Shown here: positions 13,757-20,285 of the stretch, piece after piece
Layout: each line of letters starts with the position of its first letter
How positions within the stretch are numbered: position 1 is the first letter of the stretch
From: JACDBD01 sp050743385
Lineage (GTDB): Bacteria > Actinomycetota > Acidimicrobiia > IMCC26256 > JACDBD01
Length of the DNA: 21,458 nt
Direction of reading: 5' to 3'
Assembly: GCA_050743385.1 (NCBI GenBank)
Contig: JBOGFJ010000154.1
Coordinates: forward strand, 1-21,458
The notes under the pieces: model-generated
The model's input: the letters and a program-made list of their open reading frames with translations, nothing else
Database searches by the model: none
Told to the model about the DNA's origin: nothing
Position numbers and translations under genes: made by a program

Positions 13757-14908
13757 CTACAAACGCTCGAGGATGGTGACGTTGGCCTGGCCGCCGCCCT
13801 CGCACATCGTCTGGAGGCCGTAGCGGCCGCCGGTGCGCTCGAGCTCGTTGAGCAGCGTCGTCATCAAGCGGGCGCCGGTCGCTCCGAGCGGATGCCCGAG
13901 CGCGATCGCGCCGCCGTTGACGTTCACCTTGGCGAGGTCGGCGCCGGTCTCCCGCTGCCAGGCCAGCACCACCGACGCGAACGCCTCGTTGATCTCGACG
14001 AGGTCGATGTCGTCGAGCGTCATCGCGGTGCGCTCGAGCGCGTAGGCCGTCGCCGAGATGGGCGCGGTGAGCATGAAGATCGGGTCGGCACCCCGCACGC
14101 TCAGGTGGTGGATGCGTGCCCGTGGGGTAAGGCCGTGCTCCCGTAGCGCGCGCTCCGACACGACGAGCATGGCGGCGGCGGCGTCGGAGATCTGGCTCGA
14201 CACCGCGGCCGTGAGGCGACCGCCGTCGACGAGCGTGGGCAACGACGCCATCCGCTCCCTCGAAGTGTCGCGCCGCGGCCCCTCGTCGACCGCGACGTCG
14301 CCGTAGGGTGCGATCTCGCGCTCGAAGCGGCCCTCGTCGATCGCCCGTACCGCCCGGCCGTGGCTGTCGAGCGCGAACTGCTCCATCTCCTCGCGCGAGA
14401 TGTCCCACTTCTCGGCGATCATCTCGGCCCCGCGGAACTGCGACACCTCCTGGTCGCCGTACCGCGCCCGCCAACCCTCCGACCCCGAGAACGGGTCGGT
14501 GAACCCGAACGGCTCCGCGGCGGTGAGCGCGGCGGCGATCGGGATCATGCTCATGTTCTGCACGCCGCCGGCGACGATCACGTCGGTGGTGTCGCTCATC
14601 ACGGCCTGGGCGGCGAAGTGCACGGCCTGCTGCGACGACCCGCACTGCCGGTCGATTGTCGTGCCCGGCACCTCGTCGGGCAGCCCGGCCGCCAGCCGGC
14701 ACGTGCGGGCGATGTCGCCCGCCGGGGGGCCGAGGGCGTCGACGCACCCGAACACGACGTCCTCCACCGTCGCCGGGTCGATCCCGGTGCGCTCGACCAG
14801 CGCGCTGATCGCGTGCGCGCCCAGGTCGGCCGGGTGCACCGCGCTCAGGCCGCCACCGCGCTTGCCGACCGGGCTGCGGACGGCGTCGACGATGTACGCG
14901 TCGGGCAT
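13757..14908 (-). CDS. Thiolase (acetyl-CoA C-acyltransferase, FadA-type)
   Basis: A 383-residue thiolase with a full catalytic set: nucleophile Cys89 in DRQCGSSQQ, His339 in ALGHPLGATG and second Cys369 in CEGGGQA; NEAFAS is also present. It should cleave a 3-oxoacyl-CoA with CoA to release acetyl- or propionyl-CoA. Two in-frame ATGs exist. The one at 14914 overlaps the upstream stop as ATGA but lies only 1 base from GGAGG. The one at 14908 has GGAGG at 7 bases and is chosen; either way the product is the same apart from two residues. It is the fourth gene of the five-gene operon, between the SnoaL-like and SDR genes. Confidence 0.93.
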   Translation of the reverse strand: MPDAYIVDAVRSPVGKRGGGLSAVHPADLGAHAISALVERTGIDPATVEDVVFGCVDALGPPAGDIARTCRLAAGLPDEVPGTTIDRQCGSSQQAVHFAAQAVMSDTTDVIVAGGVQNMSMIPIAAALTAAEPFGFTDPFSGSEGWRARYGDQEVSQFRGAEMIAEKWDISREEMEQFALDSHGRAVRAIDEGRFEREIAPYGDVAVDEGPRRDTSRERMASLPTLVDGGRLTAAVSSQISDAAAAMLVVSERALREHGLTPRARIHHLSVRGADPIFMLTAPISATAYALERTAMTLDDIDLVEINEAFASVVLAWQRETGADLAKVNVNGGAIALGHPLGATGARLMTTLLNELERTGGRYGLQTMCEGGGQANVTILERL

Positions 14909-14910
14909 GC

Positions 14911-15435
14911 TCATGCCTCCTTCGTTCGGCGTTGGATGAAGTCGTTCGAGGGATCGTGCTCGACGAGACGGCGGGCCTGCTCGGCGCCGAGCACGGGGAG
15001 CTGCTCCGGATCGAGCAACCCGATCTGGACCAGGAGCGAAGCCTGGTCCCAGTACACGTGCTCGTACGCCACCTCTCCCCCGTCGAAACCCACCACCACG
15101 ACGTGCGGCAGCTCCACCCGCCTGCCCGTCGGCGCCACGCCCGGAAGCCAGAAGGGCATGACCCGTGAATGGGTGAAGCGGACGAGGATCTCGTCGACCA
15201 CGCGCTCGTCGTCGACGGTCCGGGAGATCGGCACGACCTCGGCGTCGTCGGGCCACGCCGGGATGAAGTAGTCGCGGTAGAAGGCATGAGCCGCTTCGCG
15301 TCCCCGTCCACCGGTCCCGACCGGCACCTCGACCAACACGGGCTCGTCGGCCATGGTGCGCATCGTCGAGTCGGCATCACGGAGCACGAACTCCCGGCGA
15401 ATGTGCTCGTCCCACACCGCGCCCAGGTCGACCAT
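14911..15435 (-). CDS. SnoaL/NTF2-like protein embedded in the beta-oxidation operon
   Basis: A 174-residue NTF2-fold protein of the SnoaL polyketide-cyclase-like group. Blocks: WDEHIRREFVLRDADSTMRTM, AHAFYRDYFIPAWPDDAEVV, VDEILVRFTHSRVMPFWLPG, GRRVELPHVVVVGF and AYEHVYWDQASLLVQIGLLD. Related proteins are common in actinobacterial catabolic clusters but their reaction is not established; members of the fold act as aldol cyclases, isomerases or dehydratases. It starts 2 bases after the stop of the small acyl-CoA dehydrogenase and ends overlapping the first ATG of the thiolase. This fixed place between dehydrogenation and thiolysis suggests an enzymatic step rather than an accessory role, but that is inference. 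Confidence 0.85.
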   Translation of the reverse strand: MVDLGAVWDEHIRREFVLRDADSTMRTMADEPVLVEVPVGTGGRGREAAHAFYRDYFIPAWPDDAEVVPISRTVDDERVVDEILVRFTHSRVMPFWLPGVAPTGRRVELPHVVVVGFDGGEVAYEHVYWDQASLLVQIGLLDPEQLPVLGAEQARRLVEHDPSNDFIQRRTKEA

Positions 15436-15437
15436 GG

Positions 15438-16370
15438 TCACAGGATCGCGCGTCCGACGCGGTCGCGGTGCCAGGCGGCGTCGCCCCACGAGGCCGCCAA
15501 GGCCCACGAGCGCTTCATCCACAGATGGAGGTCGTGCTCGTAGCTGTACCCGATCGCGCCGTGCACCTGGAGGGCGTGTCGCGCCGCGAGGAGCGCGGCG
15601 TCGGACGCGTACGCCTTCGCCATCGAGACGTGGACGGTACGGTCGGGATCGCTGTGAGCGACGGAGTGCGCCGCCCGGTAGACGACGGGCGCGGCGAACT
15701 CGAGCGCCAGGCGTACATCGGCGAGCTTGTGCTTCACCGCCTGGAAGCTGCCGATGGGCGCGCCGAACTGGTGGCGCTGTTTCGCGTACTCGACGCTGAC
15801 GTCGAGGAGCTGCTGGCCAAGGCCGAGGAGTTGGGCGGCCGTGCCGAGCGCGCCGCGCTCGAACCAGTCGCCCTTCATCGCGAACGGACCCCATCCGACC
15901 GTGAAGAGCCGGCGCGCGCCGTCGACCGAGTCGCAACGCTCGAGCGTGAGCGCATCGGGTGCGAACGCCTCGTCGTCGAGGAGCACGACGTCGGCGGAAT
16001 CGGCGTAGGGCACGACCTTCGACCCGGGCAGGCCGACGGTGACCGTCACCTCGCCCGCGGCCGCCGGGCCGGGATCATCGAGTGCCGGCAGCGCGACGGC
16101 AGCGTGCTCGACGAGCGGCTCGGGCAGCGCGGCCCGACCCGTCTCCTCCATGAGGAGGACGAGATCGAGAAAGTCGCCGCCGAGGCCGCCCTCGTCCTCG
16201 GGCGCGAGCACACCGAGCACCCCCATGGAGCCCAGCTGCTCCCAGAGCCCCGACCTGCCGGTGGCGTTGGTCCATGCGTCGCGCACGACCGACGGCGGGC
16301 ACTCCTTCTCGAGGAAGTCACGCACTGCGTCGCGCAACTCGAGCTGATCAGCAGTGAACGCGAACCGCAC
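15438..16370 (-). CDS. Acyl-CoA dehydrogenase, small (FadE beta-type) subunit
   Basis: A 310-residue protein from a GTG preceded by GGAG. It has the acyl-CoA dehydrogenase N-terminal helical domain (FAFTADQLELRDAVRDFLEK, then LGSMGVLGVLAPEDEGGLGG) and C-terminal helical domain (YAKQRHQFGAPIGSFQAVKH, then ALQVHGAIGYSYEHDLHLWM). It is about 70 residues shorter than normal, with a reduced middle beta domain and no Y-E-G-T catalytic block. This is the pattern of the smaller partner in alpha2beta2 FadE heterotetramers of mycobacteria (for example FadE28-FadE29). It lies 11 bases after the large-subunit gene, which supports such a complex. Confidence 0.88.
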   Translation of the reverse strand: MRFAFTADQLELRDAVRDFLEKECPPSVVRDAWTNATGRSGLWEQLGSMGVLGVLAPEDEGGLGGDFLDLVLLMEETGRAALPEPLVEHAAVALPALDDPGPAAAGEVTVTVGLPGSKVVPYADSADVVLLDDEAFAPDALTLERCDSVDGARRLFTVGWGPFAMKGDWFERGALGTAAQLLGLGQQLLDVSVEYAKQRHQFGAPIGSFQAVKHKLADVRLALEFAAPVVYRAAHSVAHSDPDRTVHVSMAKAYASDAALLAARHALQVHGAIGYSYEHDLHLWMKRSWALAASWGDAAWHRDRVGRAIL

Positions 16371-16381
16371 TGCTCCGGCCC

Positions 16382-17521
16382 CTATTTCCGGGGGAGGCCG
16401 AGCACCCGCTCGGCGACGACGTTGCGCTGGATCTCGTTCGTACCGGCGTAGATCGGACCCGACAGCGCGAACTGGTAGCCCTTCATCCACGGGCCGTCGA
16501 GCTCGGCGTCGGGTCCGAGGAGGCGCAGGGCGGTTTCGTGCAGCCGGACATCGAGCTCCGACCAGAACAGCTTCGTCAGGCTCGACTCCGCGCCGGGGCG
16601 GGCGCCGTCGCTGAGCGCGGTCACCGTCCGCAGCGTCTGGAGCCGGTAGGCCTCGGCGTCCATCCACCCCTGCACGACGTCGTCGCGTAACCGCGCGTCG
16701 TCGTCCGCGCCGGCGCGGCGGTACAGCTCGACCAGGCGATCCGCGGTGGCAGTGAAGCGGCCCGGGCTCCGCAGCGTCAGCCCCCGCTCGGAGCCGGTCG
16801 TGGCCATGGCCACGCCCCATCCCTGGTCGACATCGCCCAGCACATCGGCGTCGGGGACGAACACGTCCTCCAGGAACACGTCGGCGAAGCCCTCGTCGCC
16901 GTCGAGGCGCCCGAACCCGCGCACGGTCACACCCTCGGCCGCGAGGTCGACGAGGAAGTACGTGAGACCGTGATGGCGTTCGGCGTCGGGATCGCTGCGG
17001 AACAGCCCGAACATCCGGTCGCAGAACGCACCTCGCGTCGTCCACGTCTTCTGGCCGCTGAGCCGCCAGCCCCCTGCGGTCTCGTCGCGCACCGCCTTGC
17101 TGCGGATGCCGGCGAGGTCGCTGCCGGCGTCGGGCTCCGACCAGCCCTGGCACCACGTCTCCTCGCCCGACGCCATGCGAGGGAGGATGCGATCCTGCTG
17201 CTCCCTGCTACCGAACTCGAAGAGGGTGGGCGCCAAGAGGAAAATGCCGTTCTGGGTCACGCGTTGTGGCGCGGCGGCGCGGTAGTACTCCTCTTCGAAG
17301 ATCAGCCACTCCCACAGGCTGGCGTCGCGGCCGCCGTACTCCTCGGGCCACGACACCACCGCCCAGCGGTCGTCGTAGAGCCGGCGCTCCCACTCCTGGT
17401 GCAGCGCGAAGCCCTCGGCCGTGTCACCCGACGGCAACGGCTTCGACGGAACGTTGGCCGCGAGCCATGCACGCGCCTCGGCGCGGAAGGCTTCCTCGGA
17501 GGAGCTGTTGGTCAGGTCCAT
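16382..17521 (-). CDS. Acyl-CoA dehydrogenase, large subunit; first gene of the operon
   Basis: A 379-residue full-length acyl-CoA dehydrogenase. FAD/substrate blocks: WCQGWSEPDAGSDLAGI (123-139), GQKTWTT (156-162) and GPIYAGTNEIQRNVVAERVL near the C-terminus. The position that holds the catalytic Glu in MCAD-type enzymes (Y-E-G-T) is Ala359 in YAGT. Glu245 in GSERG is the likely replacement base, as in other actinobacterial FadE heteromers that use a Glu on this helix. With the adjoining small-subunit gene it probably forms a heterotetramer that desaturates a bulky (steroid or terpenoid-like) acyl-CoA. The ATG at 17521 is chosen on family length. TACGAT about 34 bases upstream is a likely -10 and overlaps a perfect palindrome. 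Confidence 0.9.
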   Translation of the reverse strand: MDLTNSSSEEAFRAEARAWLAANVPSKPLPSGDTAEGFALHQEWERRLYDDRWAVVSWPEEYGGRDASLWEWLIFEEEYYRAAAPQRVTQNGIFLLAPTLFEFGSREQQDRILPRMASGEETWCQGWSEPDAGSDLAGIRSKAVRDETAGGWRLSGQKTWTTRGAFCDRMFGLFRSDPDAERHHGLTYFLVDLAAEGVTVRGFGRLDGDEGFADVFLEDVFVPDADVLGDVDQGWGVAMATTGSERGLTLRSPGRFTATADRLVELYRRAGADDDARLRDDVVQGWMDAEAYRLQTLRTVTALSDGARPGAESSLTKLFWSELDVRLHETALRLLGPDAELDGPWMKGYQFALSGPIYAGTNEIQRNVVAERVLGLPRK

Positions 17522-17536
17522 TCCCGCCGCCCGCGT

Positions 17537-17560
17537 GATCTGACGGAGCGTCAGATCGTA
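17537..17560. promoter_or_regulatory. Perfect 9-3-9 inverted repeat over the catabolic operon promoter, candidate operator
   Basis: Arms GATCTGACG (17537-17545) and CGTCAGATC (17549-17557) flank GAG. On the minus strand TACGAT (17560-17555) forms a TANNNT -10, so the repeat covers the -10 and the predicted start of the acyl-CoA dehydrogenase operon. The size and symmetry are what TetR-family repressors of acyl-CoA catabolism usually recognise. It lies between two divergent genes, so the CrtI-like gene could also be controlled. No regulator gene of that family lies in the window. Confidence 0.6.
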
Positions 17561-17604
17561 GCCCGCCCCCTGCACGGGGCCGGCCGGGTTGGGAGACTCG
17601 CGGC

Positions 17605-19194
17605 GTGAGCGACCCCGACGCGATCGTGATCGGCAGCGGCCCCAACGGACTGGTCGCCGCCAACGTGCTCGCCGACGCCGGCTGGAACGTGCTCGTGCTC
17701 GAAGCCGAGCCCGATCCAGGCGGCGCGGTGCGCAGCGCCGAGCTGACCGAGCCCGGCTTCGTGCACGACCGCTTCAGCGCGTTCTATCCGTTGGCGGCGG
17801 CGTCACCGGTGATCCGACAGCTCGCCCTCGAGAACCACGGCCTGCGCTGGCGCCGGTCATCACTCGTGGTCGGCCATCCCCGCCCGGGCGGCCGCGCCGT
17901 CGTCATCTCGACCGATCTCGACGCGACGGTCGCATCGTTCGATGCCGACGCTACCGGCGACGGCGACGCCTGGCGGGGCGCCTACGCGAGCTGGGAACGC
18001 CTCGGCACCGATCTCGTCGGTGCCCTGCTCTCCCCCTTCCCGCCGGTGCGCTCGGGCCTGCGGCTGCTGGCGCGCCTGGGCCCGCGCGGTGTGCTGCCGT
18101 TCGCACGCTTCGGCGTCCTCCCCGTCCGGCGCTACGCCAACGAGGCCTTCGCCGGCGAGGGCGCGGCGCTGCTCCTCACGGGGCTCACGATGCACACCGA
18201 CCTCGGGCCTGACTCGACCGCAGGCTCGCTCTTCGGCTGGCTTCTCGCCGGCATCGGCCAGGAGGGCGGGTTCCCGGTGCCGGAGGGGGGCGCCGGGCGC
18301 CTGAGCGCGGCCCTCGTCAGGCGACTCGAAACCCGCGGGGGCGCCGTGCAGTGCAGCATGCGGGTCACGCGCGTCGACGTGCGCGAGCGGCGCGCGGTCG
18401 GTGTCACCTGCGCGGACGGGACCACCATCGCGGCCCGGCACGCCGTGCTCGCCGACACCGGCGCCCCCGCGCTCTACCGCGATCTCGTCGGGGAGGCGCA
18501 CCTGCCGCCTTCGTTCCTCGAGGCACTGCACGGCTTCGAGTACGACCACGCCACCGTCAAGGTCGACTGGGCGCTCGACGGGCCTGTGCCGTGGGCCGCC
18601 GAGGCGCTGCGCGGCGCCGGCACCGTCCACGTCGCCGACTCGATGGACAACCTCACCCGGTTCGCGTCCGCCCTGACCACTGACCACATCCCCGCGCGCC
18701 CGTTCCTCGTCCTCGGCCAGATGACGACCGTCGACCCGACGCGCTCGCCCACCGGTACGGAGACGCTCTGGGGCTATTCGCACGTGCCCGCGCGCGTGCG
18801 GGGAGACCACGGCGGCGCGCTTACGGGCCGGTGGGACGACGGCGAGGCGCAGGTGTTTGCGGATCGGATGGAGGTCGAGATCGAGAAGCACGCGCCCGGG
18901 TTCCGGGCACTCGTGCGGGCACGCAACGTCGCGGGCCCGCCCGAGCTCGAGGCGGCGAACGCCAACCTCGTGCACGGCGCGCTCAACGGTGGCACTGCCC
19001 AGCTGCACCAGCAGCTTGTGTTCCGCCCGACGCCTGGCCTCGGGCGCGCCGAGACCCCGGTGCGGCGGCTCTACCTCGCGTCCGCGTCTGCGCACCCCGG
19101 CGGGGGCGTGCACGGGGCCTGCGGCGCCAACGCCGCCCGCGCCGCGCTCGCGGCGGAGCGCCGAGCGCGGCTGTTCGCGCTGCCGCGGCACTAG
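17605..19194 (+). CDS. CrtI/phytoene-desaturase-like FAD-dependent oxidoreductase
   Basis: A 529-residue flavoprotein. The N-terminal FAD-binding Rossmann segment is VIGSGPNGLVAANVLADAG (8-26) with the acidic strand end LVLEAEPDPGGAVRS. The C-terminal FAD block is LYLASASAHPGGGVHGACG (about 490-508). These are the two hallmarks of the CrtI/NAD(P)-amine-oxidase-like superfamily. It lies beside CoA-ester catabolic genes, and no phytoene synthase (crtB) or other carotenoid gene is visible, so carotenoid synthesis is not supported. Such proteins in actinobacteria are broadly annotated as NAD(P)/FAD-dependent oxidoreductases of unknown substrate. The GTG at 17605 is chosen because the Rossmann motif starts right after it; no clear ribosome site is seen. 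Confidence 0.88.
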   Translation: MSDPDAIVIGSGPNGLVAANVLADAGWNVLVLEAEPDPGGAVRSAELTEPGFVHDRFSAFYPLAAASPVIRQLALENHGLRWRRSSLVVGHPRPGGRAVVISTDLDATVASFDADATGDGDAWRGAYASWERLGTDLVGALLSPFPPVRSGLRLLARLGPRGVLPFARFGVLPVRRYANEAFAGEGAALLLTGLTMHTDLGPDSTAGSLFGWLLAGIGQEGGFPVPEGGAGRLSAALVRRLETRGGAVQCSMRVTRVDVRERRAVGVTCADGTTIAARHAVLADTGAPALYRDLVGEAHLPPSFLEALHGFEYDHATVKVDWALDGPVPWAAEALRGAGTVHVADSMDNLTRFASALTTDHIPARPFLVLGQMTTVDPTRSPTGTETLWGYSHVPARVRGDHGGALTGRWDDGEAQVFADRMEVEIEKHAPGFRALVRARNVAGPPELEAANANLVHGALNGGTAQLHQQLVFRPTPGLGRAETPVRRLYLASASAHPGGGVHGACGANAARAALAAERRARLFALPRH

Positions 19195-19197
19195 CCT
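19192..19197 (+). promoter_or_regulatory. Candidate -10 overlapping a stop codon, for the crotonase gene
   Basis: TAGCCT fits TANNNT and ends 6 bases before the GTG at 19204. Its first three bases are the TAG stop of the preceding CrtI-like gene. An internal leaderless promoter may exist here, in addition to read-through. Confidence 0.35.
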
Positions 19198-19203
19198 GCG
19201 ACG

Positions 19204-19980
19204 GTGGCCATCGGCTCCACCGTCCGTACCGAGACCGACGGCCCCGTCGCCGTCGTCACCATCGACCGTCCCGCGGTACGCAATGCCGTCGACGGACCGA
19301 CCGCGAGCGCGCTCAGGGAGGCGTTCGAGATCTTCGACGCCGACGATGCGCGCGCGGTCGCGGTGCTCACCGGCGCCGGTGGCACGTTCTGCGCCGGCGC
19401 CGATCTGAAGGCCGTCGCCGAGCGGCGGGGCAACCCTGTCACCGAAGACGGCCCCGGGCCCATGGGCCCGACGCGCATGATGCTGTCGAAGCCCGTCATC
19501 GCCGCGATCGAGGGCCACGCGGTCGCGGGCGGGCTCGAGGTCGCGCTCTGGTGCGATCTCCGCGTGGCCGCCCGCGACGCCGTGCTCGGGGTCTACTGCC
19601 GCCGCTTCGCCGTCCCGCTGATCGACCTCGGCACCATCCGCCTCCCCCGCTTGGTCGGCCACGGCCGGGCGATGGACCTGATCCTCACCGGCCGGGGCGT
19701 GGCCGGCGACGAGGCGCTCGCGATGGGACTCGTCGATCGGGTCACGGAGAGCGGCGGCGCGCTCGCGGCCGCGGTCACGCTTGCCCACGAGCTCGCGGTC
19801 CTCCCGCAGACGTGCCTGCGCAACGACCGGCGGTCAGCCATCGAGCAGTGGGGCCTGACCGAGCAGGAGGCGATGCGCAACGAGCTGCGCCTCGGTCGCG
19901 CGACGCTCGAGTCGGGCGAGTCGCTGGAGGGCGCGCAGGCGTTCGCGACCGGCGAGGGCCGCCACGGTCAGGAGAGGTGA
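19204..19980 (+). CDS. Crotonase-fold (enoyl-CoA hydratase/isomerase family) protein
   Basis: A 258-residue crotonase. The CoA/oxyanion-hole blocks are intact: GTFCAGADLKAVA (about 59-71) and IEGHAVAGGLEVALWCDLRVA (about 102-122). The active-site strand is unusual: YCRRFAVPLIDLGTIRLPRL replaces the usual block with two catalytic Glu residues (a PExxxG block and the following GGT stretch), and no Glu is present there. Hydration by the standard two-Glu mechanism is therefore doubtful; isomerase, hydrolase or an altered hydratase activity remain possible. It is nevertheless the only crotonase in this cluster and so the first candidate for the missing hydration step. It is followed by a 94-residue protein whose start overlaps its stop by one base. 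Confidence 0.87.
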   Translation: MAIGSTVRTETDGPVAVVTIDRPAVRNAVDGPTASALREAFEIFDADDARAVAVLTGAGGTFCAGADLKAVAERRGNPVTEDGPGPMGPTRMMLSKPVIAAIEGHAVAGGLEVALWCDLRVAARDAVLGVYCRRFAVPLIDLGTIRLPRLVGHGRAMDLILTGRGVAGDEALAMGLVDRVTESGGALAAAVTLAHELAVLPQTCLRNDRRSAIEQWGLTEQEAMRNELRLGRATLESGESLEGAQAFATGEGRHGQER

Positions 19981-20264
19981 TGGACGAACGAACCGCCAAA
20001 GTCAGCGCGTTGTTGCACGAGACGGGCGAGACCCACCACGTTGTCTTCCGCATCAGCGACGGCGCGGACGACGACTGGGCCACCTGGTACGCCGACTGGC
20101 TGACCGGGCTCTCGGAGCTCGGCCAGGTCCTCGGTGCGGCGCCGGTACGCAGCGAGCTCACGTGGATGCTCGTGCAGCTCGACAAGGACTACGCCGCGGC
20201 GTCGCCGTCGCAGCCGTGGGAGGACTGGTACGCGGAGCGCCTGGTGCAGCACTTCCGGGCCTAG
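19980..20264 (+). CDS. Conserved 94-residue acidic protein of unknown function
   Basis: A 94-residue protein with no membrane segment or signal peptide. Notable blocks: AKVSALLHETGETHHVVFR, SDGADDDWATWYADWLTGL, RSELTWMLVQLDKDYA and QPWEDWYAERLVQHF. Tryptophans and acidic residues are unusually abundant. I recognise this pattern as a small actinobacterial family without an assigned function and do not offer one. The ATG overlaps the crotonase stop by one base (TGATG), with GGAGAGG just upstream, so it is translated together with the crotonase; a partner role in the same pathway is a reasonable inference. It converges on the thiolase-like gene at 20286 with a 21-base gap, in which no terminator stem is visible. 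Confidence 0.75.
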   Translation: MDERTAKVSALLHETGETHHVVFRISDGADDDWATWYADWLTGLSELGQVLGAAPVRSELTWMLVQLDKDYAAASPSQPWEDWYAERLVQHFRA

Positions 20265-20285
20265 CGCGCGCCACCGAGGACGCTT

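Noticed and set aside
12210..15380. A single 1056-codon open frame on the minus strand
   Set aside because: It is the GNAT gene frame extended upstream through out-of-frame Arg/Gly-rich shadow of the SDR and thiolase genes; the real start is the ATG at 12809 with a ribosome site.
17605..19194. Carotenoid biosynthesis gene (crtI)
   Set aside because: The fold matches, but no phytoene synthase or other carotenoid gene is nearby and the neighbours are acyl-CoA catabolic, so no gene symbol is given.
17860..19788. A 642-codon minus-strand open frame opposite the CrtI-like and crotonase genes
   Set aside because: Low-complexity, Arg/Gly/Glu-rich translation with no domain. It mirrors two well-supported genes and is a typical high-GC shadow.
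20265..20285. Terminator between the convergent 94-residue protein gene and the SCP-x-like gene
   Set aside because: The 21-base gap has a short T-run (CTTTTA) but no stem of useful length.
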